Source: CAIZQW01 sp964459675
GTDB taxonomy: Bacteria; Verrucomicrobiota; Kiritimatiellia; RFP12; UBA1067
Length of the DNA stretch: 29,331 bases
Assembly (NCBI GenBank): GCA_964459675.1
Contig: CAYWNP010000018.1
Location: forward strand, 1-29,331
Direction: 5' to 3'
The notes below the pieces were generated by a model, which saw nothing but the letters and a program-made list of their open reading frames with translations, was not told the origin of the DNA and made no database searches. Both the position numbers and the translations under genes were made by a program. Below, piece by piece: positions 1 through 7,750 of the stretch (position 1 is the stretch's first letter; the number at the start of each line of letters is the position of its first letter).

Positions 1-2
1 GG

Positions 3-122
3 CGTGTCATGCGCATCCTCGGTCCAAATCTGATTGTCAGCCCGAGCCATGAGGCACTCTTACCCAACGTCCCACCTGAGAATGTCGAAGCCTTGTCACA
101 AGCCGTATTTGAGAATAACTGA
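3..122 (+). CDS. C-terminal fragment of a uroporphyrinogen decarboxylase (URO-D)-like protein
   Basis: Frame 3 is open from the window edge to a TGA at 120-122 and gives 39 residues, including the stretch GPNLIVSPSHEALLPNVPP. The pattern of a hydrophobic strand, 'SPSHEALLPNVPPENVEAL' and a short terminal helix is what the end of URO-D-superfamily barrels looks like, especially the paralogs common in PVC bacteria that act as corrinoid/methyltransferase-like enzymes rather than in haem synthesis. The 5' part lies outside the window, so neither catalytic residues nor the start can be checked. The family call rests on the tail motif only and the substrate is unknown. The next gene starts 153 bp downstream with no clear link. 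Confidence 0.6.
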   Translation, partial: RVMRILGPNLIVSPSHEALLPNVPPENVEALSQAVFENN

Positions 123-275
123 AAGTAGAGAGGAACATCCCACGAAAAATCCGGCAAAAGAATTAAGAACAATCACCTGACCTTCAAACCCTTTGAACTC
201 GTCACGGTCAGAGGCAAGTAGCACCAACTTATTTTTGCCTTGCACGCGATGTTATGGTAAAGTTTACCGCATTCT

Positions 276-1409
276 ATGAACAGCTTTGACTTTACCACCG
301 TGATTGACCGCTCTCGTACTGGGAGCTGGAAATATGAAACGTTTGCTCCCGATGTGCTTCCTGTCTGGGTGGCGGACATGGACTTTCAGTCCCCTCCCTG
401 CGTTCTTGAAGCGCTTCACAGAGCAGTCGACCATGGTATCTTCGGCTACTCAACCGCGCGCAAAGAGCTGAAAGCCCTGGTGCTTGAACGGCTCGCGACG
501 CGTCACCAATGGCAGGTTAAGGCTGAAGATATCGTCTTTCTGCCAGGGCTTGTCACCGCGCTCAACCTGGCGACACGCCTCTTACCCGAAGGTGCTGAAG
601 TCCTGATCCCGACTCCTGCGTATCCGCCCTTTCTCTCCTGTGCACCCCATCAGCATAAAACAACAGTTCGCGTGCCGATGACGTGCGACGGGAAGATGTG
701 GACACTTGATTTTGAGGCCCTGCAGGCCGCAGTCACACCCAAAACCGCACTGCTCATCCTCTGCAATCCGCATAACCCAACAGGGCGCTCTTTCACGCGG
801 GAAGAACTGCTGAAGATCGCAACCTTCGTTGAGAAGAACAACCTGCTTCTCGTGAGTGATGAGATCCACTGCGATATTCTTCTGAGCCCGGCGGCAAAGC
901 ATACGTCCATTTCAGCGGCCTGTCCGGAGCTCGCCTCACGCACCATCACACTACTCTCCCCGAGCAAGACCTTTAACTTGGCAGGCATCGGGTGCGCCTT
1001 TGCTGTGATTGAAAATGCAGTCCTGCGAAAACGCTTCACCCCGCCCGGCGATGGCGTGGTGCCGCATGTCAACCAGTTTGGCTACGTCGCCATGGAGGCG
1101 GCCTATCGCGACGGAGAGCCCTGGAGACAAGCCCTGATGGTCCAACTGCGGGATAACTGCCGACAAGTTCAGGAAGCTGTCAGCGCCTGTTCAGGACTCT
1201 CCATGATTCCACCCGAGGCGACCTACCTCGCATGGATTGACTGCCGGGCTCGTAACATGACTGACCCGGTCGCCCACCTGCTGGCTCATAAACTTGCAGT
1301 GGGAGACGGGCGTTATTTCGGCGCTGACGGTTTCATCAGGATCAACTTTGCCTGTCCGCCTTCAACGCTGAAAGAGGCTTTAAACCGTCTGACCTCCGCA
1401 TTCAAGTAG
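276..1409 (+). CDS. patB: MalY/PatB-type PLP-dependent C-S beta-lyase (cystathionine beta-lyase-like aminotransferase fold)
   Basis: The 377-residue product is a fold-type I PLP enzyme of the MalY/PatB subgroup, which cleaves cystathionine or cysteine conjugates to thiol, pyruvate and ammonia. Subgroup marks are visible: an N-terminal 'DVLPVWVADMDFQSPP' segment, 'HGIFGYS', N167 in NPHNPTG, D195 in SDEIH (pyridine nitrogen contact) and K231 in SPSKTFNLAG (the Schiff-base lysine). Length matches the family (about 380-400). No strong ribosome site precedes the ATG; a weak TTGCCT-17-TAAAGT promoter-like pair lies at 235-263. The gene stands alone on the plus strand and ends 2 bp from the convergent yceH gene. 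It could supply homocysteine from cystathionine alongside the methionine genes later in the window, but substrate cannot be told from sequence; a plain aminotransferase is less likely given the MalY-type motifs. Confidence 0.85.
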   Translation: MNSFDFTTVIDRSRTGSWKYETFAPDVLPVWVADMDFQSPPCVLEALHRAVDHGIFGYSTARKELKALVLERLATRHQWQVKAEDIVFLPGLVTALNLATRLLPEGAEVLIPTPAYPPFLSCAPHQHKTTVRVPMTCDGKMWTLDFEALQAAVTPKTALLILCNPHNPTGRSFTREELLKIATFVEKNNLLLVSDEIHCDILLSPAAKHTSISAACPELASRTITLLSPSKTFNLAGIGCAFAVIENAVLRKRFTPPGDGVVPHVNQFGYVAMEAAYRDGEPWRQALMVQLRDNCRQVQEAVSACSGLSMIPPEATYLAWIDCRARNMTDPVAHLLAHKLAVGDGRYFGADGFIRINFACPPSTLKEALNRLTSAFK

Positions 1410-1411
1410 CC

Positions 1412-2113
1412 TTATTCAAACTGTTTGCGGAAGGTGGCAAAGTCTGCGAGCAGTTGGTTAACCTGCGCACGGAGGGTGGTGACCTCTGCCTCGAGTGCGG
1501 CGATACGTTGATTCTCGGCCTGGACAACGGGGCGGGCGGGTTCTGGCTTCGCTTCTGCCGACGCACCCATTGCGATCTCCCCCGAGAAGAGATGCGCCCA
1601 GCGCTGTTCACGGCAACCTGGCTCGCGCGGGAGTTTGACCACAAAGGGTCCACCACCCCATTCGGTGAGACTCGCCAAGGCGGCCTCAACCTCCGTGACA
1701 CTAGAGAAAGGGAAGAGACGCTCCGTGTGGGTGCGGAGCTCACCGACCGTCTGCGGGCCTCTCACGAAAAGCTCACAGAGCACAGCCACTTCCTGAGACG
1801 TGAATTCCCATTTAGCGAGGAGCGTGTGTCTATATTTGGCCACGCGGTTGCCGGACGAGGTCGTCATCGTCACAAGATGCTGATCATACCGTAAATCTTC
1901 GAGTGTGCGAATGACCGTGGTCTCGTCAAGCGTCATCAGCGGATTACGGTTTGACTTCTGATTGCAGGCCGCAACAAGGGCATTCAAGGTCAACGGGTAA
2001 TATTCAGGTGTGGCGATCTCCTTTTCGATCAGGCAGCCCAGCACCCTAATTTGAATCGGTGTAAGCTGTGCTCTCGCGGCAACAGCTGTCTCGTTCGTTT
2101 CATTTTCGCTCAT
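1412..2113 (-). CDS. yceH: YceH/DUF480 (UPF0502) family protein with winged-helix domains
   Basis: The product (233 residues) carries the diagnostic N-terminal block of the YceH family: 'LTPIQIRVLGCLIEKEIATP' followed by 'YYPLTLNALVAACNQKSNRNP'. The family consists of two tandem winged-helix domains; its biochemical role is not established. A C-terminal stretch 'NQRIAALEAEVTTLRAQVNQLL' reads as a short coiled coil, usual for the family. The start was set at the ATG at 2113 rather than the in-frame GTG at 2125, because AGGTGG sits 8 nt before the ATG and covers the GTG region. The gene converges on patB with a 2-bp gap; the 330 bp upstream hold only repeats, and no promoter could be assigned. 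Confidence 0.9.
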   Translation of the reverse strand: MSENETNETAVAARAQLTPIQIRVLGCLIEKEIATPEYYPLTLNALVAACNQKSNRNPLMTLDETTVIRTLEDLRYDQHLVTMTTSSGNRVAKYRHTLLAKWEFTSQEVAVLCELFVRGPQTVGELRTHTERLFPFSSVTEVEAALASLTEWGGGPFVVKLPREPGCREQRWAHLFSGEIAMGASAEAKPEPARPVVQAENQRIAALEAEVTTLRAQVNQLLADFATFRKQFE

Positions 2114-2180
2114 AAGAAATCCCACCTATAACTTCAATTTCTGGAACCACAAAACCCACAAAAAACACAAAACTGTTTCT

Positions 2181-2306
2181 TTGACAGGATTTCCGACAGC
2201 TTCGCTTCGGCGGATAGAAATTTCAGGATTAGTAGGATTAAAATCCAAAACCAAAAATTTCTCCTCACCGAAGCGAAGCTGTCGGAAATCCACTAAATCC
2301 TGTCAA
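2181..2306. repeat. Composite inverted repeat (TTGACAGGATT ends with an internal 24-bp inverted repeat)
   Basis: Outer arms TTGACAGGATT (2181-2191) and AATCCTGTCAA (2296-2306) are exact reverse complements. Inside, 2187-2210 and 2268-2291 are a perfect 24-bp inverted repeat with the core CCGACAGCTTCGCTTCGG. The inner arm resembles the TCCGCCGAAGC-type palindromes found elsewhere in the window, so it may be a small element nested in a larger repeat. No open reading frame with coding character runs through it. It is far from a T-run and sits upstream of two minus-strand genes, so it does not look like a simple terminator. Confidence 0.8.
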
Positions 2307-2328
2307 TCCTGTCGAAAATTCTCCTCTG

Positions 2329-2375
2329 CGCCTCTGCCTGTCCGCCGTAGCCTTGGCGAAGGTGGACGCCTCTGC
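2329..2375. repeat. Small palindromic element (YAKATADK-type), copy A, with 9-bp flanking direct repeats
   Basis: A 29-bp unit (2338-2366) with core TCCGCCGTAGCCTTGGCGAA is bordered on both sides by CGCCTCTGC (2329-2337 and 2367-2375). The core matches copies at 15579-15613, 18511-18541 and 18606-18634. The flanking repeat could be a target-site duplication. The host sequence (CTCTGCGCCTCTGC) is itself repetitive, so slippage is an alternative. Confidence 0.7.
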
Positions 2376-2443
2376 GGGGAAAGGACTTGGGACATGGGAC
2401 GTGGGACTTGCAGCGCGGCTGCCCCGCCCCCCCTAGCGTCAAC

Positions 2444-3301
2444 TCACTCTCGCACCGCGGGCCCTTTCGGTGCAGGCAGGTCAGATGGGGTAAGATCATG
2501 CGACTCCATTGCCTCAAACCAGCGCGTCAACGGCTTCACCTTGTCATCAAAATTGTTTGAGCCGAACGAGAATTTGGCCCCCATCTCCTTGGCCAGCTTG
2601 AGAAAACGCTCATGCGGATACGCCGACCCCGCCTGGATTTCAAGTGCAACCCCATTCTCGACCGCATTTGAAATCAACTGTTTCATGCGTACCTCGGTCC
2701 AAAGCCTCTCATACTGGTTGGAGATGCAGGGTGGCAAATAGGTCGGGTTGGCAAGGATAGAGATGGGTTCTCCGAGAACACGCAGATTGTGCTTCATATA
2801 CTCTTCCATCCATGCGTCTGCATCCTCAATCATTACCCCTGGCAGCCAAAGCCGACGTGGCTTCCCTTCCGCCGTCACCCCCATGATCATGGTGTCCGCG
2901 AGAACATAGTCCAATCGACGTAACTGCTCCGGATCGATCTGTTTGTACCAGTCACGATCATTGACCTGAATGCCGACTTGTAAAGGCTTACCATTTGCAC
3001 GAACAGCCTTCGCGCTATCAATAAAAGACGCCAAGGCTACAGTGTTGGAAAGCGGCCATTCCCTTCCGAAATTTTCAAGGATGCCACTCTGAATGCCGCT
3101 GGCCTCCTGGCGTTTCGAAGCCTTCTCCGGCGTCATTCCCCCGCGAATATGGATGTGATAATCCGCAAAGGTAATCCCGCGCAGTTTCGCAGACTCCATC
3201 CCCTTCTTGAAATCAGCCTCTGCAGAAGGATATATAAAATCATCACCCGCAAAAAGAGCGGATGTAGAACAGATCAGCATAGCTATAATGAGGCGCATCA
3301 T
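2444..3301 (-). CDS. Exported PHP/TIM-barrel metal-dependent hydrolase-like protein
   Basis: The 285-residue product begins with a Sec signal peptide (MMRLIIAMLICSTSALFA, likely cut before GDD). It then shows D47-Y-H49-I-H51, an HxH metal-binding strand typical of PHP-domain and amidohydrolase-like barrels. Further conserved-looking points are 'ENFGREWPLSN', 'DRDWYKQIDPEQLRRLDYVLAD' and 'FSFGSNNFDD' near the C-terminus, where PHP proteins carry their late metal ligands. Function and substrate are not recognisable. The long in-frame N-terminal extension back to 3673 was discarded: it is low in coding character and reads through the inverted repeat at 3384-3532, whereas AAAGGA lies just before the ATGATG at 3301/3298. 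The gene is alone between two repeat-filled gaps. Confidence 0.7.
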   Translation of the reverse strand: MMRLIIAMLICSTSALFAGDDFIYPSAEADFKKGMESAKLRGITFADYHIHIRGGMTPEKASKRQEASGIQSGILENFGREWPLSNTVALASFIDSAKAVRANGKPLQVGIQVNDRDWYKQIDPEQLRRLDYVLADTMIMGVTAEGKPRRLWLPGVMIEDADAWMEEYMKHNLRVLGEPISILANPTYLPPCISNQYERLWTEVRMKQLISNAVENGVALEIQAGSAYPHERFLKLAKEMGAKFSFGSNNFDDKVKPLTRWFEAMESHDLTPSDLPAPKGPAVRE

Positions 3302-3383
3302 TTTCCTTTGATTAAGTTGCAAACATATTATCACTCCATGTCTACATCTGCAAGCCCGCACGGGGAGATATGGCGTGACAATG

Positions 3384-3532
3384 CCTGGGACCGCGGACAC
3401 TCCTGTCCGCCAGAGCAAGTTATTAGCCCACGGATATGGGAAACTGCAATAGAGGTTGCAGAGAGGATTTGGGTTAGACGATGATCGTGCAGATAAGGTA
3501 GGTTGGCGGACAAGAGTGTCCGCGGTCCCAGG
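3384..3532. repeat. REP-like inverted pair (GCGGACA-N4-TGTCCGC hairpins)
   Basis: The arms 3384-3412 and 3504-3532 are reverse complements over 29 bp with one mismatch. Each arm is itself a hairpin: GCGGACA-CTCC-TGTCCGC on the left and GCGGACA-AGAG-TGTCCGC on the right. The pair is separated by 91 bp without evident coding. The same layout, with a related core, occurs at 10265-10322. This gap (3302-3606) otherwise holds nothing I can identify. Confidence 0.85.
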
Positions 3533-3606
3533 CTGGACGCAGAGGAGAATTTTATTTGGAGTGTGGCGGCAAACGGTATCCCGTGCGATGCCGCTTTTAC
3601 GAACCC

Positions 3607-4722
3607 TCACCCCTTCACGACATCGCCTTCTGCTGGAACATTCAAACTCCGGACATCCGGAAGTTCCGCGCACTCTGCGATTCGCTTGGCCACGAGGTCA
3701 ACCAGCAGGCTATCAAATCCCAGAGGGCGTCCCATGACCAGCTTGACATCGGGATAGTCCTTGCTCACCTCCTGCATCATATGAGGAATATCGCATTTAA
3801 TATGAACGCCTTCATTCAGAAAATAGGGCAGCACTAAAATCGACTTGGACCCCTGATCCACCATCCGCTTAAAGGTCTCCACAAAATGTGGCTTCATCAG
3901 GGACATATTGCAGGTGGTCACATGCGCATAACGCTTGGAGGCCTGTAGCGCTTCCGAAACCTTCTCCATCGACTCTGCGGCCCTGGGGACGCGACTGCCG
4001 TGTCCGATCAGGATGATCGCATCAAAATTCTCTGAGGTTCGAGAAACGGTCCCGCCTGGCCGTTTGGCGAGTTCGCACAACGCATGGATGATACTGACGG
4101 CCAACGGACTCCCGCCGCGCGTTCCCTCGACAACGATCGCCGGCACATCCAATTGCTTCACTTCAGCCTTACTCTCGGGGACATGTACAAAACCGACCGG
4201 AGCAGCAATCACCAGAGCAGGGCGGACTCCCTCTTCGATCATCAGGCGATTCAACTCCAGAAGAGCTGTCGGCGCATTGCCAAAGACACAGATCGCACCG
4301 TTTAATAGAGCTTTTGATTTTCGAACAGCCAGAACAGAGCGAGGCAGTCCCAACGCCTTCGCCTCCGCAGCTACATCGCAATCCGCAATAGGACACGTGA
4401 TGCTAGCGGGGTCGTACTGTTCATTAACAGATCGCAAACGCATCTGGGAGAGGCCTGCGCGGATCATGTTGGAGTCCACATAAAGCGGAGCACCTTTACG
4501 CAAGGCGGCGATGCCTGCTTCGATGGCAGTAGGACTAAAAGTCACTGCCTTCATGATGGCAAAATCACCCGTCGTATGAATCATCCGACGGACAATCGGC
4601 CACTCCTTTTCAGAAAAGGTATGTGAAGGCGCTTGTGCGTCAATGGTCTCAAAGGAAAGTTCTTCGATACGTTCTCCACTCAAGGGTGGATTCAACAGTT
4701 CATGAATGCGCGCTTTTAACAT
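3607..4722 (-). CDS. cbiC-cbiX: Fused precorrin-8X methylmutase (CbiC/CobH) and sirohydrochlorin cobaltochelatase-like (CbiX) protein
   Basis: This 371-residue protein joins two cobalamin-pathway enzymes. Residues 1 to about 215 are CbiC/CobH, which migrates a methyl group to make cobyrinic/hydrogenobyrinic acid; the catalytic histidine is H49 in RMIHTTGD, and 'LYVDSNMIRAG' and 'GNAPTALLEL' are family motifs. Residues 234 to about 350 are CbiX, which inserts cobalt into sirohydrochlorin; H241 in IGHGSR and H307 in NEGVHIKCDIP are the expected metal-site histidines. The ATG at 4722 is preceded by AAGGAG at 8 nt; the in-frame GTG at 4728 is too close to that site. The two steps are at opposite ends of corrin-ring synthesis, so the fusion is not simple channelling. 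No other cob/cbi gene is present here. Confidence 0.9.
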   Translation of the reverse strand: MLKARIHELLNPPLSGERIEELSFETIDAQAPSHTFSEKEWPIVRRMIHTTGDFAIMKAVTFSPTAIEAGIAALRKGAPLYVDSNMIRAGLSQMRLRSVNEQYDPASITCPIADCDVAAEAKALGLPRSVLAVRKSKALLNGAICVFGNAPTALLELNRLMIEEGVRPALVIAAPVGFVHVPESKAEVKQLDVPAIVVEGTRGGSPLAVSIIHALCELAKRPGGTVSRTSENFDAIILIGHGSRVPRAAESMEKVSEALQASKRYAHVTTCNMSLMKPHFVETFKRMVDQGSKSILVLPYFLNEGVHIKCDIPHMMQEVSKDYPDVKLVMGRPLGFDSLLVDLVAKRIAECAELPDVRSLNVPAEGDVVKG

Positions 4723-4879
4723 CTTCACAGCTCCTTACAGGCTCACAAAAAGATTTAAACTATAACATGATTTACCCTCTCCATCAAGGCACCTTTCCAT
4801 AATACCCCTAATCGGAAACGACTAGCTTCACTTGCGCACTTGAGTCTATTAGCAGTCTACGGTGCAACACTCTTATATA

Positions 4880-6937
4880 TTACAAAGAATCGCAGCCTTT
4901 AAATGAAATTGTAATCGGTTCTTCAGAGGCCAGCTTAAGCCAAACAATAAGATCTGTCCCTTTCAGCGTGCGCCGATGGCCATAGCGGAAAGAGTCACCC
5001 CGTGGACGAGGAACCCCATTGATTGTCAACGTAGCATTCTGCTCGCCCCACCCTTGAATGACAAAGGCTGGATTCACTATCGGCGAGTTTGTGCTTCCCC
5101 CGAGCTTGAGCTCAAGATCGCCCGTTGAATGTTTTCGCTCGAGAACATAGGCCCGCTGATCTTGCTCATAACCATTACTCTTAAAAGCAACACCGGTTAA
5201 TGTCATTACCGCTGGCGTGATCCACGATTTAGCGAGCGGAAGTAGCTCTACGGCTTGTTTATCCGTCATACTATAGAGGAAGGCACCCTCTGGCTGTGTC
5301 ACCCAACTCAGGGAAGAATGCGCGGCGTGGTCAGTAGCCATTGAATAACGACCATCGCTTGCAATACGCGATACCGGCCAATGGTTCCACCAGGGGAAGT
5401 GCGAGAACTCAGGGCGGACCTCGCCACCAAACGTCTTCATGGTAGAGCCTGGCTTAACAATGATGACGGGGCGGTATTTTGCTTTTAAATTCACCATCTG
5501 AATAATAGGCGACTCAAGATCCAGCTTAGGATAACCCTTTTCCCAGGAATATGTTTTACTCGTGCCTTGCAGGTTGACCAGCGTGAGTGCTTCTAGTTCG
5601 CAATTATCCTCCGGGCGCGTTCCAGGTTCGCTGAGGAAGATGGTCTCTTGATCTACACGATGAACAGGTTTGGGCCACCACCCCGTCACATCACGCGTAC
5701 AGACGCCATCGGGATAAACAGTGTAAAACTCATCGCCGTATTGTCCCTGACCTGCGACTTCGTCATAGTGGGCAAAGCGATAGGCCGCATCGACGAGTGC
5801 ATACCGCCAATGAATCACCACACGTGCGTCATTATTTTCGACAATGCGTACATGCGAAAACCTGCATTGTACATCTGACATGTGTTCAGAACACCCCACC
5901 GCTCCTTGGCCTCCGCGCTTACGGAGCTCCTCAGGCCAGATACCGGTTTCTAAGCTCTGATCTGCCATCCATTTGCCATTCTCGGTCACCCAACAAGGGG
6001 AGAAGCGTGTTCCACGCCAGAAGACCATTTGCACGGGCATTTCATCAAATTTAACAACGAGGTCTTCTTTGCCAGCAAACTGCCACAAGGCATCCCACTG
6101 CTCATAAAACGTAAGCTTCGTCGGGTAAGCACCAAAACGTCTCATGCCGTGGGCGACATTGGGAAAACGACGGGCTGGAATCTCTGGCGCAGCACTAGGC
6201 TTATCCGTTGCCCAAGCGGCATTAATTTCGCCCTCTGTCAGCGCACGATCGTAAATTTTAACCTCATCTAAAAGTCCATCCAAAGACCACCAAGACGGGA
6301 ACTGCGCCCACTCCCTTACCAAGTGTGCGGGTACCATTTTCTCCTGGCCGCGTCCGATGTAAAGATCCCTATTGTTCGCTGGAATAAATTGCTTTTCGAG
6401 CGGAGTAAAACCCGCAGGCTTTCCATCGAGAAAAAGGCGCACGCCAGATGCAGGTTCAAAAACCGCTGCGGCATGATGCCACGTCTTGAGATTAAGCCGG
6501 TTTGTTGAAAGACACGTGATCCAGCGAGAATCTACTGCCAGTTGCAGTCCGAAGAATCCCTTGCTGTCAAAACCGAAAGAGTAACCACGTGTATTACCAT
6601 CCCGCTGCGACACAAGAGGTGTCCAATTCCAGGAATAGGTTGCGAGGGCGACCCATGCTTGTAGCGTTAAACTCTGCTTCAGCGAGGGCGCCTTCGCAGC
6701 CTCGCATTGAATACGGGTTGTGAACCCATCAAACCGTAGACATTCCCCGCGCACGCCCCCCGACATGAATGCGTAGTTGCCCTCCAGTGTGTTTGTCACG
6801 CCCCGTGCCGAATCCAAAACCGTCTGATTATCAAAGGCCAACCAAGCAACAGGATCTTCATTGGCATGTCCTAAAGTTGCGCGAACGAAGATAAAAAAGA
6901 CTATACGTCGGCTCTGTTTTAGACATCGAAACAACAT
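4880..6937 (-). CDS. Exported LamG-domain protein with a large uncharacterised C-terminal region
   Basis: The 685-residue product has an N-terminal export signal (basic MLFRCLKQSRR, hydrophobic core, likely cut after GHA near residue 26). Residues about 28-245 form a LamG/concanavalin-like domain: 'WLAFDNQTVLDSARG', 'LTLQAWVAL', 'WHHAAAVFEPASGVRLFLDGKPAG' and the closing 'LDGLLDEVKIYDRALTEGEI'. The remaining 440 residues are rich in Trp, Tyr and His ('FYTVYPDGVCTRDVTGWWPKP', 'HFPWWNHWPVSRI') and match no family I can name; the composition suits a carbohydrate-binding or carbohydrate-active beta-rich region. AAGG lies 9 nt before the ATG. It starts 55 bp after nagB on the same strand and may be the last gene of that transcript, consistent with a role in polysaccharide use, but this is inferred from context. 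Confidence 0.75.
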   Translation of the reverse strand: MLFRCLKQSRRIVFFIFVRATLGHANEDPVAWLAFDNQTVLDSARGVTNTLEGNYAFMSGGVRGECLRFDGFTTRIQCEAAKAPSLKQSLTLQAWVALATYSWNWTPLVSQRDGNTRGYSFGFDSKGFFGLQLAVDSRWITCLSTNRLNLKTWHHAAAVFEPASGVRLFLDGKPAGFTPLEKQFIPANNRDLYIGRGQEKMVPAHLVREWAQFPSWWSLDGLLDEVKIYDRALTEGEINAAWATDKPSAAPEIPARRFPNVAHGMRRFGAYPTKLTFYEQWDALWQFAGKEDLVVKFDEMPVQMVFWRGTRFSPCWVTENGKWMADQSLETGIWPEELRKRGGQGAVGCSEHMSDVQCRFSHVRIVENNDARVVIHWRYALVDAAYRFAHYDEVAGQGQYGDEFYTVYPDGVCTRDVTGWWPKPVHRVDQETIFLSEPGTRPEDNCELEALTLVNLQGTSKTYSWEKGYPKLDLESPIIQMVNLKAKYRPVIIVKPGSTMKTFGGEVRPEFSHFPWWNHWPVSRIASDGRYSMATDHAAHSSLSWVTQPEGAFLYSMTDKQAVELLPLAKSWITPAVMTLTGVAFKSNGYEQDQRAYVLERKHSTGDLELKLGGSTNSPIVNPAFVIQGWGEQNATLTINGVPRPRGDSFRYGHRRTLKGTDLIVWLKLASEEPITISFKGCDSL

Positions 6938-6992
6938 AGGCTAGAACCTTATTTAGAGTGTTTTTTTAAATAGCATATTGAATTCTTTTTGC

Positions 6993-7718
6993 CTAGAACC
7001 GGGCGGCGGCCGCATAGTCTGCAATCACGGTCACGTCGGGATGACGCTGCAAGAAGCTGGCGGGATTGTCGGTTGTGATCGGCCCTTTGAGGGCCTCGAA
7101 GAGGATATCCGCTTTGTTGGCACCAAAGGCCAGCATCAGGATAGCCTTGGACTCCAGGATTGTCTGAATGCCCATGGTCATGGCCTGTGTCGGGACTTCT
7201 TCAATTGAGTTGAAGAAGCGTGCATTGGCTTCACGGGTGTTCTGGGTCAGCGTCACCACATGTGTACGCGAGGCCGAATCAGTCCCTGGCTCATTAAAAC
7301 CAATATGTCCATTGCCACCGATACCCAAGACCTGCAAGTCAAGTCCGCCCGCCTTGGCAATCGCCACTTCATATGCCTTCACCTCCGCCTCCGCATCAGG
7401 AGCCGTGCCAGAAGGGATCTGCGTCTGATCTTGGCGAAGGGCGCAAGGCTTATAGAGATTCACATTCATGAAGGTGTAATAGGACTGCGCATCCTCCTTG
7501 GGTAAGCCATAATACTCATCCAAGTTAAAGGTCGTGATCTTAGAAAGGTCCGCCTTTTTCGCCTTCACAGCCTCTGCGATCTTGGCATACATCCCGACCG
7601 GCGTCCCGCCTGTGGGTAGCCCTAAGACTGAGGCTGGCTTGTGTTTGATCTGATTGAGTACGAGTTCAGCAGCCTTGATGGCGCCTTCTTCGGGTGTAGC
7701 AACTTTTATGATTTTCAT
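6993..7718 (-). CDS. nagB: Glucosamine-6-phosphate deaminase
   Basis: The enzyme converts glucosamine 6-phosphate to fructose 6-phosphate and ammonia in the cytoplasm, the last step of GlcNAc catabolism. The 241-residue product has the phosphate loop LGLPTGGTP (32-40), D67 in FNLDEYY (catalytic proton transfer) and the active-site loop GIGGNGHIGFNEPG with H138 and E143. Length matches the short NagB type, without the C-terminal allosteric extension of the E. coli enzyme. It follows the ROK gene by 32 bp and belongs to a nagA-ROK-nagB operon. Confidence 0.95.
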   Translation of the reverse strand: MKIIKVATPEEGAIKAAELVLNQIKHKPASVLGLPTGGTPVGMYAKIAEAVKAKKADLSKITTFNLDEYYGLPKEDAQSYYTFMNVNLYKPCALRQDQTQIPSGTAPDAEAEVKAYEVAIAKAGGLDLQVLGIGGNGHIGFNEPGTDSASRTHVVTLTQNTREANARFFNSIEEVPTQAMTMGIQTILESKAILMLAFGANKADILFEALKGPITTDNPASFLQRHPDVTVIADYAAAARF

Positions 7719-7750
7719 AATTTAAAGGTTTCGGGTTCTGAGTTCAGGGT

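Noticed and set aside
177..211. CTGACC/GGTCAG hairpin upstream of patB
   Set aside because: Only a 6-bp stem with a 23-nt loop; likely chance.
3302..3673. In-frame N-terminal extension of the PHP-like protein
   Set aside because: It reads through the REP-like pair, has no signal peptide at its start, and the signal peptide plus ribosome site place the start at 3301.
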